A stretch of DNA of 46,866 nt from an uncultured Acetobacteraceae bacterium (GCA_937902425.1 CALFNB010000039.1:1-46866); one strand, 5' to 3'. Counted from the stretch's first letter, positions 8,713 through 17,176 are shown. A program made the numbers and translations. Notes: generated by a model from the sequence alone, not told the origin.

Positions 8713-9108
8713 TCAGAGATACGAGTTCACGAAGCTCAGGAGATCGTATTCCTCCGGCGGCTTTTCCAGCACTCTGACAACGCCCAGTTGGGCGGCGCGG
8801 GAGACGATCGCGGGCGAGGGGGAGCCGGTGATGAGCAAGATGGGAATGTCCACACCGTCGTCGCGCAGCCGCTCGGCCAGGTCCAGGCCGGTCATCCTCG
8901 GCATGTAATGGTCGGCGATCAGGCACGCCGGCCAACCGGCGCGACCCCCATCGGCGTGACCCCAACTGGCGCGGCCATCAAGAAACGCTTCCGCCGAGGC
9001 GTGCGTGGCGACCCGGTAGCCAACCACTTCGAGCAGGAATTTCAGGGAGTCGAGGACCGCGGGGTCATCATCGACGATCGCCACGACGCCAGGGGGGTTA
9101 CTGTTCAT
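8713..9108 (-). CDS. Single-domain response regulator receiver protein, possible FixT-like feedback element
   Basis: The 131-residue product is a receiver domain only: DDD at 13-15, phospho-acceptor D66 in LIADHYMPRMTG, Thr in LITGSPS and K116 in LEKPP. It has no output domain, so it may act by protein contact or as a phosphate sink. In Sinorhizobium and Caulobacter, the small receiver-like protein FixT is induced by FixK and inhibits FixL; position next to fixL and an FNR/FixK box upstream suggest the same role here (inference). Unlike a degenerate antikinase, it keeps all phosphorylation residues. It is separated from fixL by 172 nt and so has its own promoter region. Confidence 0.85.
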   Translation of the reverse strand: MNSNPPGVVAIVDDDPAVLDSLKFLLEVVGYRVATHASAEAFLDGRASWGHADGGRAGWPACLIADHYMPRMTGLDLAERLRDDGVDIPILLITGSPSPAIVSRAAQLGVVRVLEKPPEEYDLLSFVNSYL

Positions 9109-9246
9109 CTGCGCGGACGTCCTGGACCTGTTCCTGGTCTACGAATGAGTGTCTGATCGCAACTGACGAAACGGCTTGTGCGCCACCCGCCGTTGCGGTG
9201 CATAACGGTTCCCGAAGCCTGATGCGGCGCGCCGGGCGATGGCGCA

Positions 9247-9260
9247 TTGACTTAGATCAT
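9247..9260 (-). promoter_or_regulatory. FNR/FixK-like box, one mismatch, upstream of the receiver gene
   Basis: TTGACTTAGATCAT matches TTGA-N6-TCAA except at the last base. It lies between the fixL stop and the receiver ATG, about 145 nt upstream of that ATG. A CATCAG hexamer (9219-9224, minus strand) is at the class II distance but matches the -10 consensus poorly. Confidence 0.45.
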
Positions 9261-9280
9261 TCGGTCCGAATTTGGTTCGA

Positions 9281-10765
9281 TCATGCGACCGTGGGTACCG
9301 GCGCGGTCGCGCGCGGTATGGTGAAGCGAAACACGGTGCCGCCGCCGGCCGCGTCGTCACCGTGAAGCTCTCCGCCATGCGCCTCGACGATCGAACGGCA
9401 GACCGACAGGCCCACGCCCATTCCCTCCGGCTTGGTGGTGACGAACGGCTGAAACAACCGGGTCCGCACCGACTCCGGCAGGCCGGGTCCGCTATCGGTG
9501 ACCCGGATCTCCACCATCTCGCCAATCCGGCTCGCGCTAACGGTGAGTTCGCGGCGCGCCATCGTGCCCATCGCCTCCACGGCGTTGCGCATCAGGTTGA
9601 TCAGCACCTGCTGGATCTGGATCTTGTCGATGACCGCTTCGGCGGCATCTTCGGCGACGCGGATCTCCAGCTTCAGCCCCTGGCCGACCCCGACCAGCGC
9701 CAGAGCGGTCGCTTCCTCGATGGTGACCGGCACGCTTTCGCGCTGTTTCGCCGAATCGGTCTTCTTCACCAGATCGCGCAGCCGGCGGATGATCTGGCGT
9801 GCCCGCTCGGACTGCTCCGCGACCCGCTCGATGGCCTGCTGCCCGCCCGCCTGGTTGCCGGCGGCGAGCAAGCGCCGCGCGCCGTTGATGTAGTTGGCCA
9901 TGGCGGCCAGCGGCTGGTTCACCTCGTGTGCCAGAGCGGAAACCATCTGACCGAGATCGGTAAGCCGCGAGATATGGATCAGTTCGGCCTGCATTTCCCG
10001 CAGCCGGCGCTCCCGGTCCTGGCGTTCCGTCAGATCGCGGATGAAGCCGGTGAACAGCTTCGCGCCGGGCAGCTCGACCGTCCCGACGGTCAGCTCCATG
10101 GCGAACGTCGTGCCGTCCTTGCGCATGCCGACGACCACCCGGCCGATGCCGATGATGCGGCGCTCGCCGGTCGTGAGGTGGCGGGTCAGGTACTTGTCAT
10201 GCTCCTCCCGATACGGCGACGGCATCAGCATGCTGACGTTGCGGTTCAGCACCTCGGCGGCGGTGAAGCCGAACAGCCGCTCGGCCGCCGTGCTGAATGA
10301 TTGAATGAGCGCCCGGTCGTCGATCACGACCAGGGCATCCGGCATGGTATCGAGGATCGAACTCAGCAGCGCCTCACGACGGCCCGACACCAGGTGCGCG
10401 CGATGCGCCTCGCTGAGGTCGCGGGCGACCTTGGAGACACCGATGACCCGGCCGGCGTCGTCGCGAATGGGTGAAATCGTCAGCGTCACCGGGACGATCG
10501 TCCCATCCTTGCGCCGCCGTTCGGTCTCGAAGTGAACCAGCCGCTCGCCGCGCCGTACCCGGTCGAGGATCAGGGCTTCCTCGTCGAGCCGCTCGGGCGG
10601 AATGATGGCTGTGATGGGTTGGCCGACGATCTCATCGGCGGTGAAGCCGAACATCCCCGCCGCGGCCTTGTTCCACGAAATGACGACGCCGTTGAGGTTC
10701 TTGCCGATGATCGCGTCGTCGGTGGACTCCGCGATGGCGGAGAGCCAGTACCGCGCCGCGTTCAT
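9281..10765 (-). CDS. fixL: Oxygen-sensor histidine kinase, FixL type with haem PAS domain
   Basis: The 494-residue protein has two PAS domains (about 5-120 and 130-245), a phospho-acceptor helix with H280 in SALAHEVNQPL and an HATPase domain (N box LINLMRNAVEAM, G1 DSGPGLP, G2 GVGLSVCRS). The second PAS carries the FixL haem signature: MPSPYREEHD with H189 at the proximal haem ligand position, and GIGR with R209 matching the arginine that signals ligand state. No membrane segment is evident, so it is likely soluble. ATG 10765 has GGAG 6 nt upstream; the longer open frame to 10939 runs through Pro-rich repeat-derived sequence. With FixJ and FixK it forms a complete low-oxygen cascade. Confidence 0.93.
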   Translation of the reverse strand: MNAARYWLSAIAESTDDAIIGKNLNGVVISWNKAAAGMFGFTADEIVGQPITAIIPPERLDEEALILDRVRRGERLVHFETERRRKDGTIVPVTLTISPIRDDAGRVIGVSKVARDLSEAHRAHLVSGRREALLSSILDTMPDALVVIDDRALIQSFSTAAERLFGFTAAEVLNRNVSMLMPSPYREEHDKYLTRHLTTGERRIIGIGRVVVGMRKDGTTFAMELTVGTVELPGAKLFTGFIRDLTERQDRERRLREMQAELIHISRLTDLGQMVSALAHEVNQPLAAMANYINGARRLLAAGNQAGGQQAIERVAEQSERARQIIRRLRDLVKKTDSAKQRESVPVTIEEATALALVGVGQGLKLEIRVAEDAAEAVIDKIQIQQVLINLMRNAVEAMGTMARRELTVSASRIGEMVEIRVTDSGPGLPESVRTRLFQPFVTTKPEGMGVGLSVCRSIVEAHGGELHGDDAAGGGTVFRFTIPRATAPVPTVA

Positions 10766-10848
10766 CGGCACTCCAGCACCGTGGTTGACGTCATGATCAG
10801 ACAAAGAATCACCTCGTAATGACAATCGCGATGCGCCTCCGGCCGTGC

Positions 10849-10883
10849 TTTCCGGGGGGCTTTTCAGGGGGCTTTCCGGGGGC
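10849..10883. repeat. Imperfect short tandem repeat upstream of fixL
   Basis: Three adjacent copies of a roughly 11-12 bp unit of the form TTTYCNGGGGGC lie in the fixL-ppsA intergenic region. They encode only a repetitive Pro/Ser stretch in the rejected N-terminal extension of fixL. Confidence 0.5.
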
Positions 10884-10953
10884 TGGCGAGGTGAGAGTAG
10901 CAGGCTTGTGGTCCTTCGCCAGCGTGCCGGGTGCGCCATCGCGTCGCGCGCGT

Positions 10954-10967
10954 CTGACGCAGATCAA
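10954..10967 (+). promoter_or_regulatory. FNR/FixK-like box, one mismatch, upstream of ppsA
   Basis: CTGACGCAGATCAA matches TTGA-N6-TCAA except at the first base. Its centre is 67 nt before the ppsA ATG, close to the geometry of the hsp20 box, and about 195 nt before the divergent fixL. The best -10-like hexamer at that distance (GTGAAT, 10989-10994) is weak. Confidence 0.5.
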
Positions 10968-11027
10968 TGCGCCCAGGCTGGTGACGGTGTGAATGGGGTC
11001 ACGGCAACCGCGAGGGCCTGTTTCACC

Positions 11028-13466
11028 ATGACAGCTTCGTCACAATACGTTCGCTGGTTCGAAAGTATCAGGCTCGAAGACGTTCCCCTGGTCGGCGGCA
11101 AGAACGCGTCTCTGGGCGAGATGTATCGCTCGCTCGGTGGCGCCGGGGTGCTGGTGCCGAACGGGTTCGCGCTGACCGCCGCGGCCTATACCGATGCGCT
11201 GACCCAGGCGGGGACCCAGGCGGGGACCCAGGCGGGCGCGTGGCCGCGACTGCACCAGTTGCTCGACGGCCTGGACATTCACGATTTGCCGATGCTCGCG
11301 GCGCGCGCGGCGGAGGCGAGGGCGATCGTGCATGCCGCCACCGGCACCGCGGCGTTGCGCCAGGACATCGCGGCCGCGTATCGTCAGCTTGAACTCCAGT
11401 ACGGCGCGGGCGTCGCCGTCGCGGTGCGCAGTTCCGCGACCGCCGAGGACCTGCCCACCGCGAGCTTCGCCGGGCAGCATGAGAGCTATCTCAATGTCAG
11501 CGGTGCCGATGACCTGTTCGAGGCGTGCCGGCGCTGCTTCGCCTCCTTGTTCACCGATCGCGGCATTGTTTACCGGGTGAACAACGGCTTCGATCATTTC
11601 AAGGTCGCCTTGTCGGTCGGCGTCATGAAGATGGTGCGGTCCGATCGCGCCAGCAGCGGGGTGATCTTCACCCTGGACACCGAGTCCGGCTTCCGCGACG
11701 TCGTCTTCATCACCGGCGCTTATGGTCTGGGCGAGAACATCGTCCAGGGCACGGTCGATCCCGACGAGTTCTTCGTGCATAAACCAACCTTTAAGCAAGG
11801 CCATCGGGCGGTGTTGCGGCGGACCCTCGGTCAGAAGCAGATGCGGCTCACCTGCGCGCCGGGTCATATCGCCGCCAGCACGTTGAATGTGCCGACCGAG
11901 GCGGCGGAACGCGCGTGCTTCTGCCTCAGCGACGCGGAGGTGCTTGACCTCGCCGGCCACGCGATCCGCATCGAGGATCACTACTCCGCGCGCGCCGGCC
12001 ATGCCGTGCCGATGGATATCGAGTGGGCGAAAGATGCCGATGATGGCAAGCTGTATATCGTGCAGGCGCGGCCGGAGACGGTGGCCTCGCGGCGCGAAAC
12101 CGGGTTCTTCGAAAGCTACACGCTGACCGGCACCGCGCCGGTGCTGGTGCGCGGCAAGGCGGTCGGCGAGAAGATCGGCACCGGCATCGTGCGGGTCATC
12201 GCCGGCACCGCCGATCTGCGCGAATTCCGGCCCGGTGAGGTGCTGGTCGCCAGCGCCACCAGCCCCGACTGGGAACCGGTGATGAAGACCGCCGGCGCCA
12301 TCATCACCGACCGCGGCGGCCGCACCTGCCACGCCGCCATCGTCGCCCGCGAACTGGGCGTGCCGGCCGTCGTCGGATCGGCGACCGCGACACGCACACT
12401 GACCACCGGAACCGTCGTCACGGTGTCGTGCGCCGATGGTGAAAACGGCACGGTCCTGGCCGGCACCGTACCGTTCGAGGTGACGCGCGTGCCGATGAGC
12501 ACATTGGCACTGCCCAAGACCGAGATCATGGTCAACCTCGGCAATCCGGACCTCGCGTTCCACACCGCGATGATGCCGAATGCCGGCGTCGGCCTGGCGC
12601 GCATGGAGTTCATCATCAGCGAGCATATCGGCGTGCATCCGATGGCGCTGGTGCATCCCGAGAAGGTCACGCCGGAGGACCAGGCGCGGATCGATGCATT
12701 GAGCCGCGGCTTCGCCTCGCCGCGCGAGTTCTTTGTCCGCACCCTGGCCGAGGGGGTCGGCACCATCGCCGCCGCGTTTTATCCGCGGCCGGTCATCATC
12801 CGGCTGTCGGACTTCAAAACCAACGAATACGCGAGCCTGATCGGCGGCGCGGCGTTCGAGCCGGTGGAGGCCAACCCGATGCTCGGCTTCCGCGGCGCCG
12901 CGCGCTACGCGCACCCGGCCTACGCGGATGGTTTCGCGCTTGAGTGTGAGGCGTTGTGCCGGGTTCGTGACGCCATGGGACTGACCAATCTCCGCGTCAT
13001 GGTGCCGTTCTGCCGCCGCGTGGAGGAAGCGAAACGCGTGCTGGCGACCATGGCGCGGCACGGTCTGGAACGCGGCCGAAACGGGCTGCAAGTGTTCGTC
13101 ATGTGCGAGATCCCGAACAACGTCATCCAGGTGGATGCGTTCGCCGCCGAGTTCGACGGGTTCTCGATCGGGTCCAACGACCTGACGCAGCTCACACTGG
13201 GCGTCGACCGGGATTCGGAGATCGTGGCGTTCGATTTCGATGAGCGCGATCCAGGCATGCTGGAGATGCTGCGTCTCGCGGTGACCGGGGCGCGGCGCAA
13301 CCACCGGCATGTCGGCATTTGCGGTGAGGCACCGGCGAATTATCCGGAAATCGCACGCTATTTGACCGGTCTCGGCATCGACTCGATCAGCGTGAACCCG
13401 TCGAGCCTGGTGCGGACGATCGCCGTGGTGCGCGAGGCGGAAGCGGCGGTGCACAAGGCGGCGTGA
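11028..13466 (+). CDS. ppsA: Phosphoenolpyruvate synthase
   Basis: The 812-residue enzyme makes PEP from pyruvate with ATP going to AMP and phosphate, and allows gluconeogenesis from pyruvate. Order of domains is ATP-grasp (GGKNASLGEM, VRSSATAEDLPTASFAGQ), a phosphohistidine swivel domain with the catalytic His near residue 435 in GGRTCHAAIVARELG, and a PEP-binding barrel (MVPFCRR, GSNDLTQLTLGVDRD, GICGEAP with the catalytic Cys near 765). Length and the N-terminus fit PEP synthase better than pyruvate phosphate dikinase. Three in-frame copies of a 12-bp unit add TQAG repeats near residue 60. A FNR/FixK-like box precedes it, which would tie carbon flow to oxygen (inference). Confidence 0.94.
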   Translation: MTASSQYVRWFESIRLEDVPLVGGKNASLGEMYRSLGGAGVLVPNGFALTAAAYTDALTQAGTQAGTQAGAWPRLHQLLDGLDIHDLPMLAARAAEARAIVHAATGTAALRQDIAAAYRQLELQYGAGVAVAVRSSATAEDLPTASFAGQHESYLNVSGADDLFEACRRCFASLFTDRGIVYRVNNGFDHFKVALSVGVMKMVRSDRASSGVIFTLDTESGFRDVVFITGAYGLGENIVQGTVDPDEFFVHKPTFKQGHRAVLRRTLGQKQMRLTCAPGHIAASTLNVPTEAAERACFCLSDAEVLDLAGHAIRIEDHYSARAGHAVPMDIEWAKDADDGKLYIVQARPETVASRRETGFFESYTLTGTAPVLVRGKAVGEKIGTGIVRVIAGTADLREFRPGEVLVASATSPDWEPVMKTAGAIITDRGGRTCHAAIVARELGVPAVVGSATATRTLTTGTVVTVSCADGENGTVLAGTVPFEVTRVPMSTLALPKTEIMVNLGNPDLAFHTAMMPNAGVGLARMEFIISEHIGVHPMALVHPEKVTPEDQARIDALSRGFASPREFFVRTLAEGVGTIAAAFYPRPVIIRLSDFKTNEYASLIGGAAFEPVEANPMLGFRGAARYAHPAYADGFALECEALCRVRDAMGLTNLRVMVPFCRRVEEAKRVLATMARHGLERGRNGLQVFVMCEIPNNVIQVDAFAAEFDGFSIGSNDLTQLTLGVDRDSEIVAFDFDERDPGMLEMLRLAVTGARRNHRHVGICGEAPANYPEIARYLTGLGIDSISVNPSSLVRTIAVVREAEAAVHKAA
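11201..11236 (+). repeat. Three exact 12-bp tandem repeats inside ppsA
   Basis: The unit GACCCAGGCGGG occurs three times without change and adds a TQAG unit per copy in a surface-type segment of the ATP-grasp domain. Being a multiple of three, copy-number change keeps the frame. Confidence 0.85.
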
Positions 13467-13979
13467 TAACGGGTCAGGGTCATCGCATCGTCCGACCATT
13501 GCGTTGTGGGCAATCGCCGAAAGGGTAGCTCTGACCCGGCCGGTTCCGGACCTGTGTTTCGCGGGCTTCGCGCATTGTTTCGAGATCGTTCTGGGTACAT
13601 CGAGGCCCGGGGGATTCGATCGTTCTGAAGCAAGAAGGAATTTACCACGGAGGAAGCACGAGGATCACGGAGGGCCACCGAGAAGGACAGAATCGCGCTT
13701 CGCGCCGGAAATTTTATAGGCACAGTTGTTCGCGGTCGCTCTGACCAGACACGATTGTCGTCGCGCGACGTCGTTGACCGCGGGGATTGATCGGACTGGA
13801 TGCGGATTTTGTAATCCTTCTCCGTGGTCCTCCGTGATCCTCGATCTTCCTCCGTGGTAAATACTTACCTGGCGGCGCCTGACGACTTGTGGCCGTTGTA
13901 TGCCGGTACGACTTCTCTCGTACGCCTGAACCGGTTGTCCGCCGCCCAGTCCGGGGACGTCAGGCCTGAAACATCGCGC
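13467..13979. other. Gene-free region between convergent ppsA and the DUF4010 gene
   Basis: No credible coding frame is seen in these 513 bases. The stretch holds an inverted pair of 48-bp repeats (13640-13687 and 13815-13862). It lies between converging genes, so it may also end transcription from both sides. Confidence 0.7.
13640..13862. repeat. Inverted pair of 48-bp ACGGAGGA-type repeats
   Basis: The arms at 13640-13687 and 13815-13862 are reverse complements with 44 of 48 positions equal, separated by 127 bp. Each arm contains ACCACGGAGGAAG and GGATCACGGAGG, a purine-rich pattern that I know as a dispersed intergenic repeat in several bacteria. Transcription across it would allow a long stem-loop. 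No terminal duplications or transposase are visible. Confidence 0.85.
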
Positions 13980-15214
13980 TCACGCCAGCGCCACCGCCAG
14001 TCCAACGCCGCATGCCGCCAGCACCGCCAGCGCGCCGACCGGCCAGATCAACCGGGTTCCTCCTGAATAAGCCATCGCGTAGCCCGCCTTCAGCAGGTTG
14101 TTGGACGACGCCGCCAGCAGGATCGCGACGACGCCGACGCCGACCGAAACCTGTCCAGCACCGTTCTGGGCCAGGCTCAGCACGAACGGATCGATATCCG
14201 ATACGCCAACGATCACCGCCAGCGCATAGATCCCCGCGGTGCCGAAGCGCTGCACAGCCCAGGATGAGGCGAGGGAAACGATGATGAAGAGGACGGCGAA
14301 GATCGCGGCGGCACCCAGTTCCAGCGGGTTGGCGGGCGCGGGCGCGGCGGTCTCGCCCCGGTAGCGATCCGGGCCGAACCAGTACAACCCCCCGCCGGCG
14401 CGACGGCGAGCCCCAGCGTCCGATTGAATACCGCGATCACGATCAGCAGCCGCGGATACATGATGGCCGTGGCGAGGATGATCCCGGCCTGCGTCTGCCG
14501 CGAAACCGCCTGTTCCGCCCGAGCGCGCCGAGCCAGCACCACCGTGGTCGCCGTGGAGGAATACAGCCCGCCAAGCACCGCGGTCAGCAATCCGGCGCTG
14601 GCCGGCGCGACATAACGCTGCAGCAAATAGCTGGCATAGGACACCGAGCATACCGCGACCATCGCCAGCCAGACCTGACGCGGCGTGATGCTGGTCAGCT
14701 CCGTCACCGGCGTATCCGGCAGCAGCGGCAGCACGAAGCCGGTCAGCAGCAGGAACCGGCCGGCGTTGACGATCTCGCTCAGTTCAACGCGGCGGGCGAA
14801 GCCATGCAGTTGCTCCCGCGCGGTCAGGAACAGCACGGCGGCCACGGTGGCGCCGATGGCGACCCAGGGCGGCTCGGCGAGGGCCACCGGGCCAAGCAGA
14901 TACGCCAGAACGTTACAAATCGGCACCATCAGCCCGACGTTGGGAAACCCCTCCGCGTCGGTTTCACCGAGGTGCCGCCAGTAATAGCAGGTGAGCCATG
15001 CACTGAGTGCCAACAGGCCCGTGCTCAATGGGATCAGATGCGCCGGATCCAGCCGCCAGAGCAGCGCGCCGACCACGGCCAGCAACGGGAAGCTGCGAAT
15101 GCCGCCTGGCCGCTTTTGATGCGCATGGGCGTGGAACTCCTCGAACGCGAGACCCAGGAAGAAGCCCAACGCAACCAACAGTAACATTCGCGGGATGGGA
15201 GGCGCCATGGTCAT
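13980..15214 (-). pseudogene. MgtC/DUF4010-type membrane protein gene with a frameshift
   Basis: The two reading frames together encode an about 410-residue polytopic membrane protein. The first part (MLLLVALGFFLGLAFEE, then repeated hydrophobic helices to about 14395) and the second part (from GLYWFGPDRY to the C-terminus at 13980) join at a run of six C on the plus strand (14388-14393). One added G on the coding strand, or loss of two, would restore a continuous protein. The family has an N-terminal MgtC/SapB-like half and a C-terminal DUF4010 half; the transport role is unknown. ATG 15214 is used, but no ribosome site is convincing. The homopolymer suggests either a sequencing error or a recent mutation, so it could be an intact gene in reality. 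Confidence 0.8.
14388..14393. other. Frameshift locus: six-base homopolymer in the DUF4010 gene
   Basis: Upstream the protein is read in one minus-strand frame and downstream in another; they meet at CCCCCC. With seven bases the coding strand would read GCG GGG GGG TTG TAC and stay open. Confidence 0.75.
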
Positions 15215-15312
15215 TCGCGTGTGCTATATCAGCAGCGCGCTTTGATGGACAGCAGCCCGGTCGTTCGACCGGGACAGGCGACGCGATTTCAGTCCTGGAT
15301 GGAGAGAAGTTC

Positions 15313-15576
15313 ATGACGGACGATCCGGCACGACGGACCGGGGACCTGATCGAGCGTCTGCGGGAGCAAGGTCATCCCGCCGAGGCCGATCATCTCGCGC
15401 ACCATCTGACGCTGCATGACGCGGAGCGCGGCCTGTTGTTCGCCCTGCGCGAGGCCTGTGAGACGGTGCTCACCGCCATCGAGGCGATCGACCCGGTCAC
15501 CCAGACGATGATCGAGGAATTGCGCCTGGAAGTCGAAAAGCGCCTCCGGCCATCGGAGGCAGGGCCGGGCCGGTGA
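15313..15576 (+). CDS. Small soluble protein of unknown function
   Basis: The 87-residue product is rich in Glu, Arg and Leu and appears all-helical (DLIERLREQGHPAEADHLAH, then ACETVLTAIEAIDPVTQTMI). There is no signal peptide or membrane segment. The ATG has GGAGAGAAG 3-9 nt upstream, which supports translation. It is divergent from the DUF4010 gene and lies 73 nt before the ferritin-like gene on the same strand. I do not recognise a family. Confidence 0.65.
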   Translation: MTDDPARRTGDLIERLREQGHPAEADHLAHHLTLHDAERGLLFALREACETVLTAIEAIDPVTQTMIEELRLEVEKRLRPSEAGPGR

Positions 15577-15649
15577 AAAGGCTTGGCGCCCGGTCCACGC
15601 GACCCAATATAGGTTCGGATGTAGTCAGGCTGGTGAGTGGGGATACACG

Positions 15650-16474
15650 ATGAATTCCAGTCATTGGAAAGTAGCCGACCTGCCATGGGATCAATTCGAC
15701 GCGGGCAAAGTCGACCCGGAAACGCTGCAAGTGATCAAAGCGGCGGCACTGGTGGAATATGGCGGCGGTAAATATGGACACTATCTATGCAACGTTTTCT
15801 CCGACGACCCCCGGTTTCAGCAAGCCGCCAGAAACTGGGCTGACGAGGAAGTGCAGCACGGCGAAGCACTTGGCCGTTACGCCGAACTCGCCGATCCGGC
15901 GTTCAGTTTGCCGCGGGCGTACGCGCGGTTCGAGGCCGGGTACGGCTTCGATATCGAGGCGGTGCAATCGGTTCGCGGCTCCCGCTCCGGGGAGTTGATC
16001 GCACGTTGTATCGTCGAGACGGGGACCAGTTCGTACTACACCGCGATCGCCGATGCGACCGAAGAACCGGTGCTCAAAGCGATCTGCCGGCAAATCGCCG
16101 CCGATGAACTGCGGCATTATAAACTATTTTACAGCCACCTGAAACGCTATCTGACCCGCGAGGAACTCAGCCGCTTCGAGCGGATGCGTATCGTGCTGGG
16201 ACGCATGCGCGAATCCGAGGATGACGAACTCGCCTATGCTTATTTCGCCGCCAATGCTCCGGCGGACGCCACCTATCGGCGCGAGAAATACGCCAGGGCC
16301 TACATGGTGCGGGCGTATCGGTTTTATCAACCGGAGCATATGGATCGCATTGTCGCGATGGCGTTCAAGGTCTGTGGCCTCCGGCCGCATTCGATCTGGC
16401 ATGGCATGGCGAGCCGCGCGGCATGGTGGGCTATCAGCCGGCGAGTCCAGAACGCGGCGAAGGCGGCGGCCTGA
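15650..16474 (+). CDS. Ferritin-like diiron protein
   Basis: The 274-residue product shows a ferritin-like four-helix pattern with likely metal ligands: E in ALVEYGG, EExxH in ADEEVQHGEALGRY, E in IVETGTSSYY and ExxH in AADELRHYKLFY. The spacing of two E-x-x-H units resembles diiron carboxylate proteins such as rubrerythrin-like enzymes and acyl-ACP desaturases. The C-terminal 70 residues are basic and rich in Tyr, Met and Trp. A reaction cannot be assigned; oxygen or peroxide handling or a desaturase-type oxidation are options. The ATG at 15650 has GTGGGGA upstream. It lies just before the box that leads into the aldehyde oxidoreductase operon. Confidence 0.8.
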   Translation: MNSSHWKVADLPWDQFDAGKVDPETLQVIKAAALVEYGGGKYGHYLCNVFSDDPRFQQAARNWADEEVQHGEALGRYAELADPAFSLPRAYARFEAGYGFDIEAVQSVRGSRSGELIARCIVETGTSSYYTAIADATEEPVLKAICRQIAADELRHYKLFYSHLKRYLTREELSRFERMRIVLGRMRESEDDELAYAYFAANAPADATYRREKYARAYMVRAYRFYQPEHMDRIVAMAFKVCGLRPHSIWHGMASRAAWWAISRRVQNAAKAAA

Positions 16475-16491
16475 TCGGTGAGGGTGCGCCG

Positions 16492-16505
16492 TTGACCTGA
16501 ATCAA
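16492..16505 (+). promoter_or_regulatory. FNR/FixK-type box upstream of the aldehyde oxidoreductase operon
   Basis: TTGACCTGAATCAA is a perfect TTGA-N6-TCAA match centred 72 nt before the ATG at 16571 and 18 nt after the ferritin-like gene stop. A TCTAAG hexamer (16526-16531) lies 30 bp away, close to the class II distance but a weak -10. Confidence 0.6.
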
Positions 16506-16570
16506 GGCGTCACAAGCTCAGATCCTCTAAGTACCACGCGGCGACATCGCCAATGGTCGGGGAGCAACCG

Positions 16571-17176
16571 ATGCCCAATGCCGATCGTACACATTCCGTA
16601 ACACGCCGCTTGTTCCTGCGTGGCACGGGCGCGACCGCGAGCGGTGTCGCGCTGCTCGCCGACATGCACATCGCGGCCGCCGCGGATGAACCGCCGATCG
16701 TGGGCCCAGGGGCGATACCGCTGACGCTGACTGTCAATGGGCGAAACCAGGAAGTCAGTGTTGAACCGTGCATGACACTCGCCGAGGTTTTGCGCGGTCC
16801 GCTCGATCTGACGGGCACCAAAATCGGCTGCGATCGGGGCGCCTGTTCCGCCTGCACCGTCTGGCTCGACGGGGCGCCGGTCGCATCGTGCATGCTGCTC
16901 GCCGTCGATGTCGGCGCCCGCGCGGTGACCACCATCGAGGGTCTGGCGCACGGCGACACCCTGCACCCGGTGCAGGAGGCGTTCATCGCACACGACGCGC
17001 TGCAATGCGGTTATTGCACTCCCGGTATGGTCATGAGTTGCGCCGCATTGCTGGAACGCGTTCCAAATCCAACCGCGGACGACGTGCGGGCGGCGATCGA
17101 CGGGCATTTGTGCCGCTGCGGCGCTTATCCTCACATCGTCGAAGCCGTTCTGGCGGTACGGAAGCCCGGGCCATGA
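16571..17176 (+). CDS. paoA: Periplasmic aldehyde oxidoreductase, iron-sulfur subunit (PaoA/YagT type)
   Basis: The 201-residue protein carries two [2Fe-2S] clusters of the xanthine dehydrogenase family: a plant-type site with C87, C92, C95 and C107 (GCDRGACSAC) and a helical site with C146, C149, C181 and C183 (QCGYC, HLCRCG). The N-terminus has a Tat signal, TRRLFLRG at 11-18, then a hydrophobic stretch, so the folded enzyme is exported to the periplasm, as for PaoABC of Escherichia coli. Start 16571 is preferred over an ATG six codons earlier because GGGGAG lies 7 nt before it. It overlaps the next gene by 4 nt and passes electrons between the molybdenum and FAD subunits. Confidence 0.93.
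   Translation: MPNADRTHSVTRRLFLRGTGATASGVALLADMHIAAAADEPPIVGPGAIPLTLTVNGRNQEVSVEPCMTLAEVLRGPLDLTGTKIGCDRGACSACTVWLDGAPVASCMLLAVDVGARAVTTIEGLAHGDTLHPVQEAFIAHDALQCGYCTPGMVMSCAALLERVPNPTADDVRAAIDGHLCRCGAYPHIVEAVLAVRKPGP

Noticed and set aside
11040..13499. An 819-codon open frame antisense to ppsA
   Set aside because: It mirrors a strongly conserved gene, its product is rich in His, Arg and Gln with no family motif, and high GC makes such antisense frames common.
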